Notes: generated by a model not told the origin, from the sequence alone. Positions 46,902 to 59,297 are shown, numbered from the stretch's first letter. The stretch: DNA of 64,000 nt from Gavia stellata (GCF_030936135.1 NW_026777121.1:744001-808000); one strand, 5' to 3'. Translations and numbers: made by a program.

Positions 46902-47833
46902 CACTGCCAGCAACACGTGGCAGCTGCAAGCACAGAGAGCTCGTTGCCACCAGTGCGGCAAACGACGTAGTGCCCGCTGTACTCACGTTGCCCATGTTGC
47001 CCTTGGTTCCGGGGCTGATGTCACAGAGTCACTGGTTCCGGGTGCTGGGCGTGGTGGCCTCCAAGCAAGAGGGGAGGCAGAAGCTGGGATCGGACGCCCC
47101 CGACAGACCCTCCCCACGGCACATGCTGTGCTTGGGGGATGAAGGCATGCAGGCCCCGTGGCAGGCAGCAGCGCCTGCCTCCGAGCACTGCCTGCTAACA
47201 GCTGGCAGGAAAAAACCAAGTGGGGCATCATAGCCTCTTTGGGAAGTTCACTGCCACCCTGCTCCCTGCAGCCGTTTGCCAGCAGCTCCTTCCCAAAAAG
47301 CATACGCCAGAGAACAGAACTGCTCCAGGCAGTAGGCACATGTCTGGGCATTGAAGAGCCAATCTGGTTATAGCCGCGGCAGGCAAGCAGTGATGTGCAA
47401 GCCAACTAAGGCAGGCGTACCCAAGCAGTGTCAGCCTTCCGGCACAAAGCCCAGTGAAACGCAGACGCAGCACAGGCCATCCTGGCTACGTCAGCCACAG
47501 CAACAGCCTCTGGCAGGCTTCCTGTACTTGCTGTCTATGAGTTACGTTGCTGTTCTGGGCCAACACCGACAAGGGCAGTTGTGGCCCCTGGTACGTGTGG
47601 CCAAGGACACACAATTTTTGGCTCTAGCCAGAGAAGGATGCTCCTGCTCTCAGCCCCACATGCCATTCTCCATGGCTTTGGTAAATCCTGTGTCAGCCTC
47701 ATCTCATCAGTCGACCTTCTAGAGCTGTATGGTGGAGCCTTGCTCCCATGCTGGACTGCAGGGCAGTCATGGGAGGAAAGCAGGAGCCAGTCCCGTGCAT
47801 TGCATTTGCTAAGCATGGCTAGGTCCATGCAGG
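46902..47833. other. Sequence between the two acrosin copies
   Basis: About 930 bp, C+G-moderate, holding the 5' flank of copy 2 and the decayed end of copy 1. Long plus-strand frames across 46.3-47.2 kb are antisense shadows. Confidence 0.4.
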
Positions 47834-49175
47834 CTAGAGAGCATTGGCTTGAAGAATGACAGTTTCAAAGCTCATGATAGGTGCGGGGGCTTCCCTCTGC
47901 CATTCTCTGGAACAGCCTTTCTCCCAGCTGGTGATTCTAACGAGCCAGAGGTAGTCTGTCTTGTTATCTTTGCAGACGAGAGGACCACCGCTGTCGCCCT
48001 GCAGCAAAGGAGAGAGGACAAAGGTGTTGTTGGGTGGCCTCCGTCAGCACTACGGCTGGCTCCTTCTCTCTCACAGCACCTGCCAGAGCTGTGCTCTGCG
48101 GCACAGAAAGGCCCCGCTCAGGTGCCGGGGCCTACAGGAGCTTGTGTGGGAGGGGGTGGTGGGCCTGTAAGGTAGGGCTCTCTCTCCTCTCTGCACAGCG
48201 ATCCTTCTTCACGTGTGGAACGCACATGCTCCAGGCTTGGGATGTGGAGCTGCGTGCTGCCAAGAGCACTGGATGGGCTTTGTGGGCAGAGTCGCAGGCC
48301 TCTGGGGCAAGGGGGGCACTGGGCAAGGAGCTGCAGGTGGGGAAGGGGAGGTGAGCCCCAGCAGCGGTGGGGACCCAGCGGTGGGAGGGTGACTTGCCAG
48401 GCAAAGCACGCGCTGGGGTCTGCGTGGGACGGTTGTGAGAGGGCTGCCTGTGCTGCTGGGGCTTGACTCGTAGCACGCTCCTACCTGGCAGGTGTCGATG
48501 CCACCCTGCGCGTAGCCAGCACACAGGTTGTGGGTGTGGATGGCCCCTCTGTACCACCCGCTGCTGTTACAGAGGTTGACATCAATGAGGCGGACCTTGG
48601 CCTCCTGCAGGACATCAGTTGACCCTCCAGCTGTGAGCACAGAGAGGAATTAACACCAGGCAGCTCGTTGCCATTTCTCCTCCCCTGTCTGGGTGAAGCC
48701 CTTCCCTAGGGCTTGGCTTTGCACCTAGAAGGCACTGTACCGGTGGTCCCCTTGTGCCTCCCTTTGGGGAATGGCTCAGGCCCATCTCTCTAGAGGCATG
48801 CGTCCCCGCAGCCTGACTCTGGCTTTCGCCTCTGCTCTCAGGAAGCCCAACCCGTCTCCCCTGCGTGCCAAGCTTGCGCTCAGGACACGAGTACTTTTTG
48901 GGAACTCACATCTTGCAGTCGTGGAACCCCAGCCGCTGGCGTAGCAGGTTGTCAGCTCTGACACTCTCAGCGAGGCGTCGGGCACACAGGCAAGCTGGAT
49001 GGAGTAGCTGCACTGCACAGGCTGGTCCAGTTCCAGCAGGGCGATGTCGTTCCTCTGCGTGATGTTACTGTAGTGCTCGTGAACCAGCAGCCGCTTGATA
49101 GTGTGCACTTGGGCCTCAGGGCCCAGCTGAGTCAACCGGGTGGCCCCGACCACCACGTGCCACATGGTGATGTGC
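47834..49175 (-). pseudogene. Acrosin-like gene, copy 1: exons 3-5 only
   Basis: Exon 3 (48910-49175) has HITMWHVVVGATRLTQLG and the catalytic aspartate in QRNDIALLELDQPV, ending CYASGWGSTTAR. Exon 4 (48485-48630) has [18 protein letters not shown] and [15 protein letters not shown]. Exon 5 (47834-47998) has the catalytic serine in GDSGGPLVCKDN, but the substrate-pocket segment reads ITSWEKGC instead of a TSWGKGC-like sequence, and the frame is lost soon after CSRE, giving a short false C terminus. Splice sites are intact. Exons 1-2 are missing; upstream sequence is minisatellite. Probably a dead copy; expression is untested. Confidence 0.85.
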
Positions 49176-49309
49176 CTGGAAGGCAGAGGGAGAGAGGGGT
49201 CAGAGGGAGCGGAGCCATGTGCTGCAGCAGCCCAGCAGTCCCCTCCCTCCTGCTTCATAATGGAAAGGGGAAAGCAGCGCTACGGAGGGCGTGACTGCCA
49301 TAAAGGGCT

Positions 49310-50734
49310 CCTATAAAAAAAATGGTGAACCACTGCAAACAAGCCCAGGGTGAAGAGCTCCGAAAGCCCACCAGCATGGAGCGCTCCCAAAATAATACCA
49401 AACACTGCAGAAATCACACACACACAAAAAAAAGAATGGTACAGGATTCCCCCCAAAAGGTAATGGCGACAAGCTCCCAAAAGCCACAATGGTGAGGCAC
49501 TCCTGCGGGGATGCACTCCAGAAATCCTAGCAAAACCATAAAGAGCTCCCAAAAAGCAAGATCGTGAAGCCCTCCAGCAAGCCCCAGGGTGCTAATTTCC
49601 AAAAAAGTACCAGGCTGCAGAGCTCCAAACAAGGCCCAGGATGCCGGACTCCCGAAAATACCAAACACACACTGCAGAACCTCCCCCCAAAAAAACCCCA
49701 AGTGGTGCAGGGACGCCTTCCAAAACACCACCAAACGGTGCAGGACTCCCCCCAAAAAACACCCAACAGTGCAGGACTCCCGCAAAAAAACACCTAACGG
49801 TGCAAAATTGGGTAAATTTGGGTAACCCCAAATGATGCAGGACTCCCTGAAAAGAACCCCAAATGTTGCAGGAGTCCCTCCCAAAAAATCCAAATGGTGC
49901 AAGAGTCGCCAGAAAAAAAAAGCCCTAAACGGTTTGCACTCCTCTGGGGCAGCACAGTGAAGCACTCCAAGGATCCCGGGTTTTGTAATATTCCAGAAAA
50001 TAGCAAAGCCATAAAGGGCTCCAAACAACAGAATGGTGAAGCCCTCCAACAAGCCCCAGGGTGCTGAGTTCCAAGTAAGTACCAGGCTGCAGAGCTTCTA
50101 AAAAGCCCCAGGGTGCAGTATTCCTAAAAAAAGCAACAAACACTGCAGAATCTCTCCCAAAAAAAACTCCAAACAGTGCAGTACTCCTTCCAAAACTACA
50201 CCAAACACTGCACGATTCCCCAAAGAAACACCCAACGGTGCAGGACTCCCCCCTAAAAAAACACCCAAAGGTGCAGGACTCCCCCCCAAAAAATTAGTGG
50301 TGAACGGCTCCCAAAAATCCAAATGGTGATGCACTCCCCCGGAGCAGTGGTGTGAAGGCCTCAAAAAAATCCCGTGTTTTGTAATATTCCAAAGAATAGA
50401 AAAACCATGAAGGCCTCCAAAACACAAAATGGTGAAGCCCTCCAAACAAGCCCCAGGGTGCAGAGCTCAAAAAAAGTGCCGGGTTGGAGACTCCCAAAAA
50501 ACCCAAAGGATGCATGACTCCCCAGAAAAACACGCAAACGGTGCATGAGTCCCCCCCCAAAAAAAACCCTACATGGTGCAAGACTTACCAGGAAAACAAA
50601 AAATAAACGGTTTGCCCTCCTCTGGGGTGGAACAGTGAAGCACTCCAAGAATCCCCCGTTTTGTAATATTCCCAAAAATAGCAAAGCCATAAAGGGCTCC
50701 AAAAACCAAAATGGTGAACCACTGAAAACATGCC
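49310..50734. repeat. C/A-rich minisatellite, left part
   Basis: Degenerate tandem repeat of roughly 30-bp words such as CTCCAAAAAGCCCCAGGGTG and GGTGCAGGACTCCCCCC. A larger unit returns every few hundred bases, marked by GTTTTGTAATATTCC (about 49980, 50380, 50660) followed by GCAAAGCCATAAAGGGC. Minus-strand frames of 80-210 codons are translations of this repeat, rich in Phe, Gly, Leu and Trp, and not genes. Confidence 0.9.
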
Positions 50735-52102
50735 TGTCACGTTAAAAGGACTGAGCAATTTGGCAGAAAATAAACCCCCGTGCGTTCCAGCTTGTCCTCA
50801 GATATCAGAGGGGCTGGGGGCGGCTAGGCTTAGATTCTGAGTGATACCCATTTCCTGTATTACAAGTCCGGTCGTGTTCTATATAAACATATATATATAC
50901 ACACACACACACTCATAGATAGATAGATAGATAGAAGCTTAACGATTACGGATGCACTTGTAACTCCATACACTTTCAGTCTAGCCACGTTGCATGAACT
51001 AGCACGGCCACCCTTAAGGAATTTAACTGCGTTCAATGAGAACTCTTACGGCTAGGTTAACAAATAGTGTAGTTTATTAAAGTGACAGATACACAAGTTC
51101 TTTTGGATTGCCGGTGATAGAACTACTGCCCACAAAGGTGGTACAAATAGTATGAATATGAGTAATACAGCCTGGCTACAAGCGCGCTAGATCACAAAAC
51201 AACTCTATCAATCTCCCGGGGAAACACGTGGTATAGCCAAGTGTTAATATGAGAATTATAGCCGGCTACAAGCGCATTAAATCACAAAACAACTCTACAG
51301 AGGTTGCCAAATCTCCCGGGGGGGGGACACTTGGTATAGCCAAGTGTCCACATCTTACTCAAAGGCATCCCTCTGGGGGGGAAGAGAGGTTCAGCCCGTC
51401 GACTGATCCCAGATGTTAGAGCAGGTCTGCGATGGTATCTTCCCTAACATCCCTCCTCTCTTAAGCTTTTATACTATTCTTACTTTACAGGTGGAGCTTG
51501 AGTGACTCTAGTCCTATTTGTCTTTGTTGCAATTGGTGTAAAAGTTTCTCGCTTTGCTTTTAAAGGTAGAGACCAAGAAAAATTCAGAGCGCAGGCTCAG
51601 TGAGGGGTGGTTGCACCTTGGAGGTGGGTAGCTTTGGGATGGAGGTGTGGTTTTTAGTATTACAATGAGATTATAATGAGTATTTTGTCAAAAGGTGAGA
51701 GACTGTCGGCCCATTCCCAGGCACTCCGCTACACACCATTACACGCACTAAATAGGTTATTGTATCTTTGTACAACAGCATTGTCTTTGACCAGGTACCT
51801 ATCCTAGTTAGCAGGGGGAGTCTCCATCTCGTTGTTCCATAGCACCTTCCAGTTCCTGTCTTATCACAGAGCCGGGCCGCGCTGTCTCTACTGTGCTCCA
51901 CCCTCTGTACAGTTTCTCTTAGAGTCAGCACACCAAGCTCCCCTGGCATTGCCAACACCTAAGGTTGCCTCGGGAACTTCTGCGGGATGGAACTCTTGCA
52001 TGACCACCACACTCCACCCCAAAAGTTTCTTCAGTGCTGTACCTTTCCTAAAAATGCAAATATAGATTTAATTTCTAAGTCACCTCCAGCAATAATTCCA
52101 CA
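50735..52102 (-). mobile_element. Solo LTR inserted in the minisatellite
   Basis: 1368 bp in minus orientation, ends TGTCACG...TTCCACA on the plus strand. It is flanked by a perfect 5-bp duplication ATGCC (50730-50734 and 52103-52107). It is related to the LTR of the central ERV: shared U3 text such as AGCACACCAAGCTCCCCTGG, and the reverse of the poly(A) region near 51070. A TA/CA repeat and a GATA-type repeat sit at about 50888-50934. Confidence 0.92.
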
Positions 52103-54000
52103 ATGCCCAAGGGTGAAGAGCTCCGAAAACCCACCAGGGTGGAGTGCTCCCAAAACAATACCAAACACTGCAGGAGTCCCACCAAAAAAAAGATGCAGGA
52201 ATCCCCCAAAAAGGTAACGGTGACCAGCTCCCAAAACCCAAAATGGTGAGGCACTCCTGCGGGGCAGCAGGCTGAGGCACTCCAGAAATCCCGGCTTTTG
52301 TAATGTTCCAAAAACCAGCAAAGCCCTAAAGGGCTCCAGAAAACAAAACAGTGAACCCTTCAAACAAGCCCCATGGTGCAGAGTCCCAAAAAAGTACCGG
52401 GTTGGAGAGCTTCAAAACAGACCCAGGGTGCAGGACTCCACAAAATACACCAAACAGTTCAGAAACTGCCCCCAAAGGGTGCAGGAGTCCCCCAGAAAAA
52501 CACCAAACGCTGCAGGACTCCCCCAGAAAGATAAGTGAATGATTCCCAAAAAACAAATCGTCAGGCACTCCTGCCGGGTGGCGCGGTGAGGCACTCCAAA
52601 CATCCCGGGTTTTGTAATATTCCAAAACATAGCAAAACCATAGAAGGCTCCAAAACCCAAAATGGTCAAGTCCTCCAAACAAGCCTCAGGGGGCAGAGCT
52701 CCAAAAAGGACCGGCTTGGAGAGCTCCAAAAAAGCCCCAGGTTGCAGGACTCCCAAAAAACCCACCAAACTGTGCAGAATTTCCCCCAAAATAACCTTAA
52801 AATGGTACACTACTCCCTCCAAAAGAACACCAAACGCTGCAAGACTCCTCCAGAAAATACTAACTGGGAATGGCTCTGAAAAACCAAATGGTGAGGCACT
52901 CCTCCAGGGCGGCGTTGTGAAGGCCTTCAGAAATCTTGGGTTTTGCAATATTCCAAAAAATACCAAAACCGCAAAAGGCCGCCAAAAAACAAAACTGTGA
53001 AGCACTCCAAACAAGCCCCAGGGTGCAGAGCCCCCAGACACACAGAGGGTGCAGGACTCCCCAAAAGAATACCAAATGCTGAACAGCTCCCAAAACACCA
53101 AATGGGGATGCACTCCTCCGGGGCAGCACAGGGAGGTGAAGCACTCCAAAAATCCCGGGTTTGGGAAAATTTCAAAAAATAGCAAAACTGTAAAGGGCTC
53201 CCCCCCAGAAAAAAATAAAATGCTGAAGCCCTTGAAAAAAGCCCCAGTGTGCAGGGCTCCCCCCCAAAAAAACCCAAATTGTTTAGGAATCCAAAAAGCC
53301 CCAAACTGTGAAGGACACCCAAAAAAACAAATGGTGATGCAGTCCTCCAGGACAGCGCGGTGAAGCACTCCAAAAAATGCCAGGTCTCGTCCTATTCCAT
53401 ATAATAGCAAAACTGTAAAGGGTTCCCAAAATACAAAATGGTGAAACCCTCTAAACAAGCCACAGGGTGCAGAGCTCCAAAAAAACACCGGGTTGGACTG
53501 CTCCCAAAAAGCCCCAGGGTGGAGAGCTCCAAACACCACTACGAGGGAGGACCCTGAAAAAGCCCGCGATGGAGCACTCTTAAAAAGCACCGGGGTTAAG
53601 CGCTCCAAAATATCCAACTGGTGAAGCAAACCAAAAAAGCCCCGCAAAGAGGGCTCCCAAAAAGCCAAACAGTGACAGACTCCCAGAAAAACCAAATGGT
53701 GAAGCACTCCTCTGGGGTGGCGCGGTGATGCACTCCAGAAATGCCGGGTCCTGTAGCATTCCAGAAAATAGTGAAACCATAAAGGGCTTCCAAAAAACCA
53801 AAATGGTGAAGCATTCCAAAAAAGCCCCGGGGTGCAGAGCTCCAAAACACCCAAGTGATGGAGCGCTCCCAAAAAGCCCCATGGTGAAGCGCTCCCAAAA
53901 AGCCCCCGACAGAAAGCTCCAAAAAAGCCACACAGTGCAGGACTGCGAGAAAAGCCCCACGGTGCAGTAAAGCACTCCTCCAGAGCCATATGGTGATGTG
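52103..54000. repeat. C/A-rich minisatellite, right part
   Basis: Continuation of the same array after the solo LTR, with the marker GTTTTGTAATATTCC or decayed forms near 52295, 52610, 52930, 53155, 53385 and 53750. Spacing is irregular (225 to 365 bp). On the minus strand it stays open for 525 codons (52412-53989), made of imperfect blocks like FWSASP and GALHPGAF. The reading frame survives because stops are rare in this base composition. Confidence 0.9.
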
Positions 54001-54779
54001 CTCCTCACATGCTTCAAAACTAGTGTGGGCAATCCTAGATTGGGGGCAATCCTAGAAAACAGCAGTGGAATAGGTATTTTTATTCCCTTTCGGAAACTCC
54101 TAGCCAACAACTCTACAATGTTCCTGCCAATCTCCTAAAGACAGTCATTCCTAGCAAGTCCTCTCAAAGTCCTTGAATGCATCCCAGTTCTTCATCTCCT
54201 AGGGGTTCCTGGGAAATTCCTCATTTCTCCCTCCTTTTGCTGTGCCAGAGAGCCACGCTACACATTTCCACAACGGAAAGGCTGCCTGCGCAGAGCCAGA
54301 CTGCACCTGATGGGGACACAAATGCCACACCTCTTCCCAGACCCCTGCTATTTATTGCACAGGGATTAGCCCATTCTGTGGCCAACTGCTCTTCATGCTT
54401 CCTAGAGAGCTTTCACCCTTCACAGGTGGCACCTCCACAGGGGCACAACCCACTTCTCTGCCTTTGAGGAAACCCGCAACCCACAGGCGGCCCTTTCTCG
54501 CTGAGATACAAGGTGGCCCCCAAAACATTCCCCTCAGCCCCTTCAAATGACCACCTGCAGAGCTCCCAGTTCACCTGGGAGCCACCTCTCTGCTCCTCTG
54601 GTCACTCTCACCTCGCCCTCGCTGTTCACCTGCTACCCAAGCAGCACAAAGTCCACGTCTGTGGCAATGCAGAAGGCTCAGCCGAGCTCCCCAGGCTGAA
54701 GCTAGAAGACATGCAGACAGCAGAGCCTCGGCGGATGGACAAAAGGGTTTGGACTATGTCCCTGCTTGCCATCTATAGC
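54001..54779. other. No recognised gene
   Basis: C+T-rich, non-tandem sequence between the two repeat fields. A frame at 54177-54467 has no similarity I can identify. Confidence 0.35.
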
Positions 54780-56560
54780 TTGACTAGAACTTGACAGTAT
54801 GTTACCTGCCTACACTCAGAAGAGTCTGGCTGAGGGTTTTGCATCTGTGAACGGGGCATAAACAAGACAGTATGTGTTTTACAGGGAAACAAAATAGCCT
54901 CACCTTGCTTAGCTGAAGCTTGCTTCATTTCGTTTACATTGTCTGTACATTGCATATATTCTACATAGGGAACAAGTCCTGCATTGCCCAAGCGAGGCAA
55001 CTTCTGCCTGCATGTAAAATACACACAGCTAGGACACCATCTAGGTACCTCCATACGCATAGAATATACACAGAAAACATGCAGCAAGTATAAACAGAAT
55101 ATATACGGAGAGGAGATACATCCAAATACATGTCTTTCGTCAACATAGATAACACCCCCCCCCCACCCCCGCCCGGTCTATACAGAACATCCACAGACAT
55201 GATACACTATCTGCAGGAAGAGAAGCCTCAGCTGACCTCATCTCACTATACTTTTTTCCTCTCTCTATTCAGAAGACAGAGTATCTACACATAAAAAAAG
55301 TATACAGACACAGGAAGCACAACCATGTTTTTCTCTCCGTAGATGCACTCTCTGCACAGAACACACACATAGAACGTGCGGAATAGACGTACAGTGTGTC
55401 AGTTGCATACGGACTGCACAAAGCAGACAGACAGGTGAGGGGAAGCTACGCTTTATGTCCAGTATGAATGTTGATGTCTTTATGTGGAGTCAATACTGTC
55501 TCTACATGGAACACAGCCATTTTCAAGGCCAACGGAGGAAGGGCATTTCTCTCTGTGTGTGGAGCGTATGCTGTCCTGACTTGGAACACATGGATACACA
55601 TACTTTACGCATACATGGAATATACGCACACAAGGTGATGAGAGGCTTTTCTGTCCGCACAGAGACCATATGGGCTAAATGTAATACACGTACATAGAAA
55701 AGCAGTGCCTCACCTACCTCGACATCGAATACCAACCATCTGCGTACACGCAACATACCTGCAACAAGGGGAAGCTTTTCTGTTGCTATACAGACTACAT
55801 ACTGTCTTCCTCACCACTACGCATGGACAGGCAAAGCCAGGCTTGCTTGCTCAGTATGCAGTGTCTATCAGGCTATACTCTGCCTATCAGAAAAGAGACA
55901 GGGAGGCTTTTCTCTCCACATACAGACTGCATTTTGTCTGTAGATAGACTGTATGCAGGCAAAGCATGTCTAGTCATAGACTAGATACTGCCAAGGCAGG
56001 GCTTTTTGGTCTGCTTATACAGTGTACACTGGCTGTATAGAGGACAGAAACCAACAGAAGGGTGAGGTGGGGCAATAGCTTTCTCTCACCATACAGACTG
56101 TAAAAATGGCTGTACGGAGAATACACATGGAGAGCACCGCACTCCACTGCCCTGTCAGGACACAGACCGTATGCCGGTTACGGAGCACAGACGGGCCAGG
56201 TGAGGCAGGGCTTGCCCACCCACCCGCATAGGAAATCTGGGGAGGCTGGGGGTGGAGGGGGAGCGTCTCTGTACATCAGGCACGCTCTGCCTACAGAAGC
56301 ACACAAACAGGGGAGGTGAGGCTTTTCTCTTTGCAGAGCAAACACTTGGTGTACACTGGTAGTAAGTACGGGGCGCTCTGCCTGTATGGGGAATAGAGGC
56401 TGTTTATGGAGTAGAGACGTCTCTGTACTTAGAACATGCACTGCTCATCTGCACAACAGACCCAGAGAGGCAGGGGAAGGTGGGGGGCTCCTGCCCCTAC
56501 ACAGGTGATGCCCTCTTTGTAGAGCACAGGCAGAAGGGTGAGGCAAGGCAAGGCTGCAAG
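54780..56560. repeat. Degenerate repeat field (ATACAGAC/CTGT type)
   Basis: Words like GAGGCTTTTCTCTCCAC, ATACAGACTGCAT, CTGTCTGTATAGA and ACAGACAGGTGAGG recur at intervals of about 60-110 bp, too diverged for a fixed unit. Composition is unlike the flanking DNA. It is read as an old minisatellite or a tandem remnant. A C-run lies at about 55148-55170. Confidence 0.6.
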
Positions 56561-56857
56561 GGGGCTGTCAGTTATCAGAGCCCTCCTCCTGCAGCTAGGG
56601 AGAGGCATCCTTCTGCCACCCTGACCTGAAGTCTCAAGTGGCTGCAGCACACTGGGCGCTCAGGGCCATGCTGCTCCAGGGAGGCTGATGAAGCTCATCA
56701 GGCCCTCATCCCCACAACATCCAGGGGGAAGAGCCCGTCACCCTGGCAGGGCTGTCCTCAGGAAGGCTCAAGGAGGAGCAAACACATCCTGCTGCTTAGC
56801 ACCATGGGGCTGGTGGCACAGTCAGGACTTTGGCTCCTATGACCACAGGACCCTTCT

Positions 56858-57240
56858 TTGAGGAGCACAAGGAATAAGGACTGCTGGCCCAGGGACAGGG
56901 CTTCCTTGACTGAGCAGGCAAGAGAGTCTCTGCTAGCATATGCTTTGCCCAGCAATACCTCAGTGCAAAAGGCAGAGCTGATAGCCTTGACGAAGGCGTT
57001 AGAACTGAGTGAAGGAAAGAGAGTAAATAGTTGGACTGACTCAAAGGATGCTTTTGGTGTAGTACGTGTCCATGGGATATTATGGAAAGAAAGAGGACTA
57101 TTATCCTCTCAAAGGGGCAAACATCAAATACAAAGAGGAAATACTGGAATTGTTACAAGCAGTCCAGAGACCGATCAAAGTGGCAATCATGCACTGTAAA
57201 GCACACCAATCAGGAAATAGGAAAGAAGCTATAGGGAACA
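56858..57240 (+). pseudogene. ERV pol remnant: RNase H part (defective copy 2)
   Basis: Frame with SVQKAELIALTKALELSEGK and SWTDSKDAFGVV, matching the retroviral RNase H core: the catalytic glutamate in AELIAL and aspartate in TDSK. It is followed by KERGLLSSQ. It leads into the integrase at 57290 through a frame break. Confidence 0.75.
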
Positions 57241-57990
57241 ATTAGCTGATAGAACAGCTAAAGGAATAGCAAAAAGGAATGCCTTACAAATGGCATTAAT
57301 TCCTGCAAAGAACATTACATTGCCAAAAGAGAAACCTCAATATTCGGAAGATGAGAAACTAGGGAAGTTATTAGATGCAAAAAGGAATTTTGCAGGATGG
57401 TGGGTCACAGTTCAGGGACAGCTAGTAATTCCCCCACTTCCGATGAGAGAAATATTACAAACAAAACATAAAGAGTGCCATTGGGGTCCAGAAGCATTAG
57501 TCACCTTTTTAAAGAGATATGTGGCATCTACAAAAATGTTAGAAATGGCTAAAATAATGTCTGCCAAGTGTGAGATTTGTTTGCCAAACAATCCGGTGGT
57601 AAAGAGAAGAGTTCCAGTGGGAACCTTGAAATCGGGAGTACAACTTGGGAGATTATTGGCAAATTGATTTTTCAGAATTACCCAGACAAAAAGGGTATCG
57701 ATACATTCTGGTGGGGATTCATACTTTTACAGGATGGCCTAAAACTTTTCCTTGTCAGACCAATCAAGCAAAGAAAATCATTAAATGGTTGTTACAGAAA
57801 ATAATTCCAAGATTTGGAGTACCTGTTGGGATATCTTCTGATAGAGGCCCACATTTTATTACAGAAATAATACAAAATACTAGTAAAATTCTGGGAATTA
57901 CCTGAAATTTACGTACCCTCTGGAGGCCTTAATCAAGTGGAAAAACAAAAAGAATGAATCAGACATTAAAAAGGCAAATTAGCAAAATAC
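57241..57990 (+). pseudogene. ERV pol remnant: integrase (defective copy 2)
   Basis: Close copy of 1-755. A one-base insertion near 57648 splits it into 57290-57667 and 57645-57905, and the same TGA (57903-57905) follows. It has the same zinc-binding residues and the first and second catalytic aspartates. The GIDTF segment reads GIHTF in this copy. Confidence 0.85.
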
Positions 57991-58009
57991 ATCGGGAGAC
58001 AAACTGGCT

Positions 58010-59180
58010 ACTACAACTAGTGAACTGGCTAAATTGCAACAGCCTTTGCAATCTTCCCTATTGGCTTTAGAAACTAATCAGTGGCTGTTGTCAAACATAT
58101 TACCAAAATGGGAAAAGGTGAATGGAGACGACCAGGAAATGATTGTAGATGGACTCGGTGTGGTCCAAGATAACCTATCTTTGGCTCCCAGTTCTATCCA
58201 GGCTCAACTGTGGGCGCAATCAGTAGCTGCTTCAATCATAAGAGAGGGTGAAGAAGGCACTCTCCCCACTGAAGTTCGGAAAATAATTTGGGATAGTGCC
58301 ACTAATTTAGAGAAAAAACTCCAGTCCTGGTGGAATTTGGTAAACTTTACCTACGATCCCGTCACAAGTACAGCCACAACTTTTGTATGAACTATACACA
58401 ACGCTTCAATATATTCGACTTACCCTGTTATGGCATTAGGATTGAATCACAATGGAACCATACTCTCTCCATTTGAGCATCAAGTATGGGCCAAAAAAAT
58501 AGGACAGAAATGACAAACTGTAGATTTTGAACAAGGGTTGTTGTACGGGAACAACAAGGCTTCATCTGTGAAGGTAATGCAATCAGAGGTCAGGATATCT
58601 GTTTAGATACTGAACAAGATGTTTGTCATTTTGAGACTCGCCCTGACGAAAACCCTGAAACAGTGCTTATATATATATTGGTAAGGGCTGTGTATGTTTG
58701 AGAACAGCTTGTGATTTTATATCCATAGATGATGTAGTTATAGATCCTAGGAATCACTCAGATTTTTGTGTTTGTAATTTCACTGAAATCATGGGACGTG
58801 ATTTTTTCTCTTATTTGACTCCAGTCACACCTCACCAGCTCTTGCAATCTAATTATGCATTAATTCAGGAACTGCTGCCTACACCCATTGGATTGAATCT
58901 CACTTTAGTGAAACAATTGCTACACCACCAGGATTTAATCAAAATTTTGAAAAAGGTCAAGGAAAACGGACAAGGAACTTTAATAACTGTTCATCACAGT
59001 GTGGAAGAAATACACCGTGTTTTAGGGAGGGTGGAAAAGGATGCAGAACATAAATGGTGGGACACTCTTTTCGGGTGGTCACCTACTGCTACAGGCATCC
59101 TAAATAAGTTATGCCACCCTATCGTTGTTCTCCTGATATTGATTTTTAATCAGTCTTGTTTTATCAAGAATATATTATAA
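58010..59180 (+). pseudogene. ERV env TM remnant (defective copy 2)
   Basis: Close copy of 745-1908: same direct junction with integrase, same TGA positions (58388-58390 and 58511-58513), same two open blocks (58034-58390 and 58698-59180), same KWWDTLFGWSPTATG patch and anchor. It is a broken envelope gene. Confidence 0.85.
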
Positions 59181-59297
59181 ATTGGAGGATGATGAATCGA
59201 TTAACTCGTTTGGCATCTATACTTGATGCACATAATCTACTTAACCGATTAAAATGAAAGTACTGAAATAATTTTCAAAACTTTCAAAGGGGGCAAT

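Noticed and set aside
46327-47233. 271- and 248-codon plus-strand frames
   Set aside because: They are antisense to the acrosin exons, which show catalytic and splice signals on the minus strand.
52412-53989. 525-codon minus-strand frame as a gene
   Set aside because: It follows the tandem repeat exactly, has no start context or domain, and its blocks mirror the DNA repeat.
49310-54000. CRISPR-like array
   Set aside because: The repeats are degenerate without unique spacers of constant length, and the host is a vertebrate.
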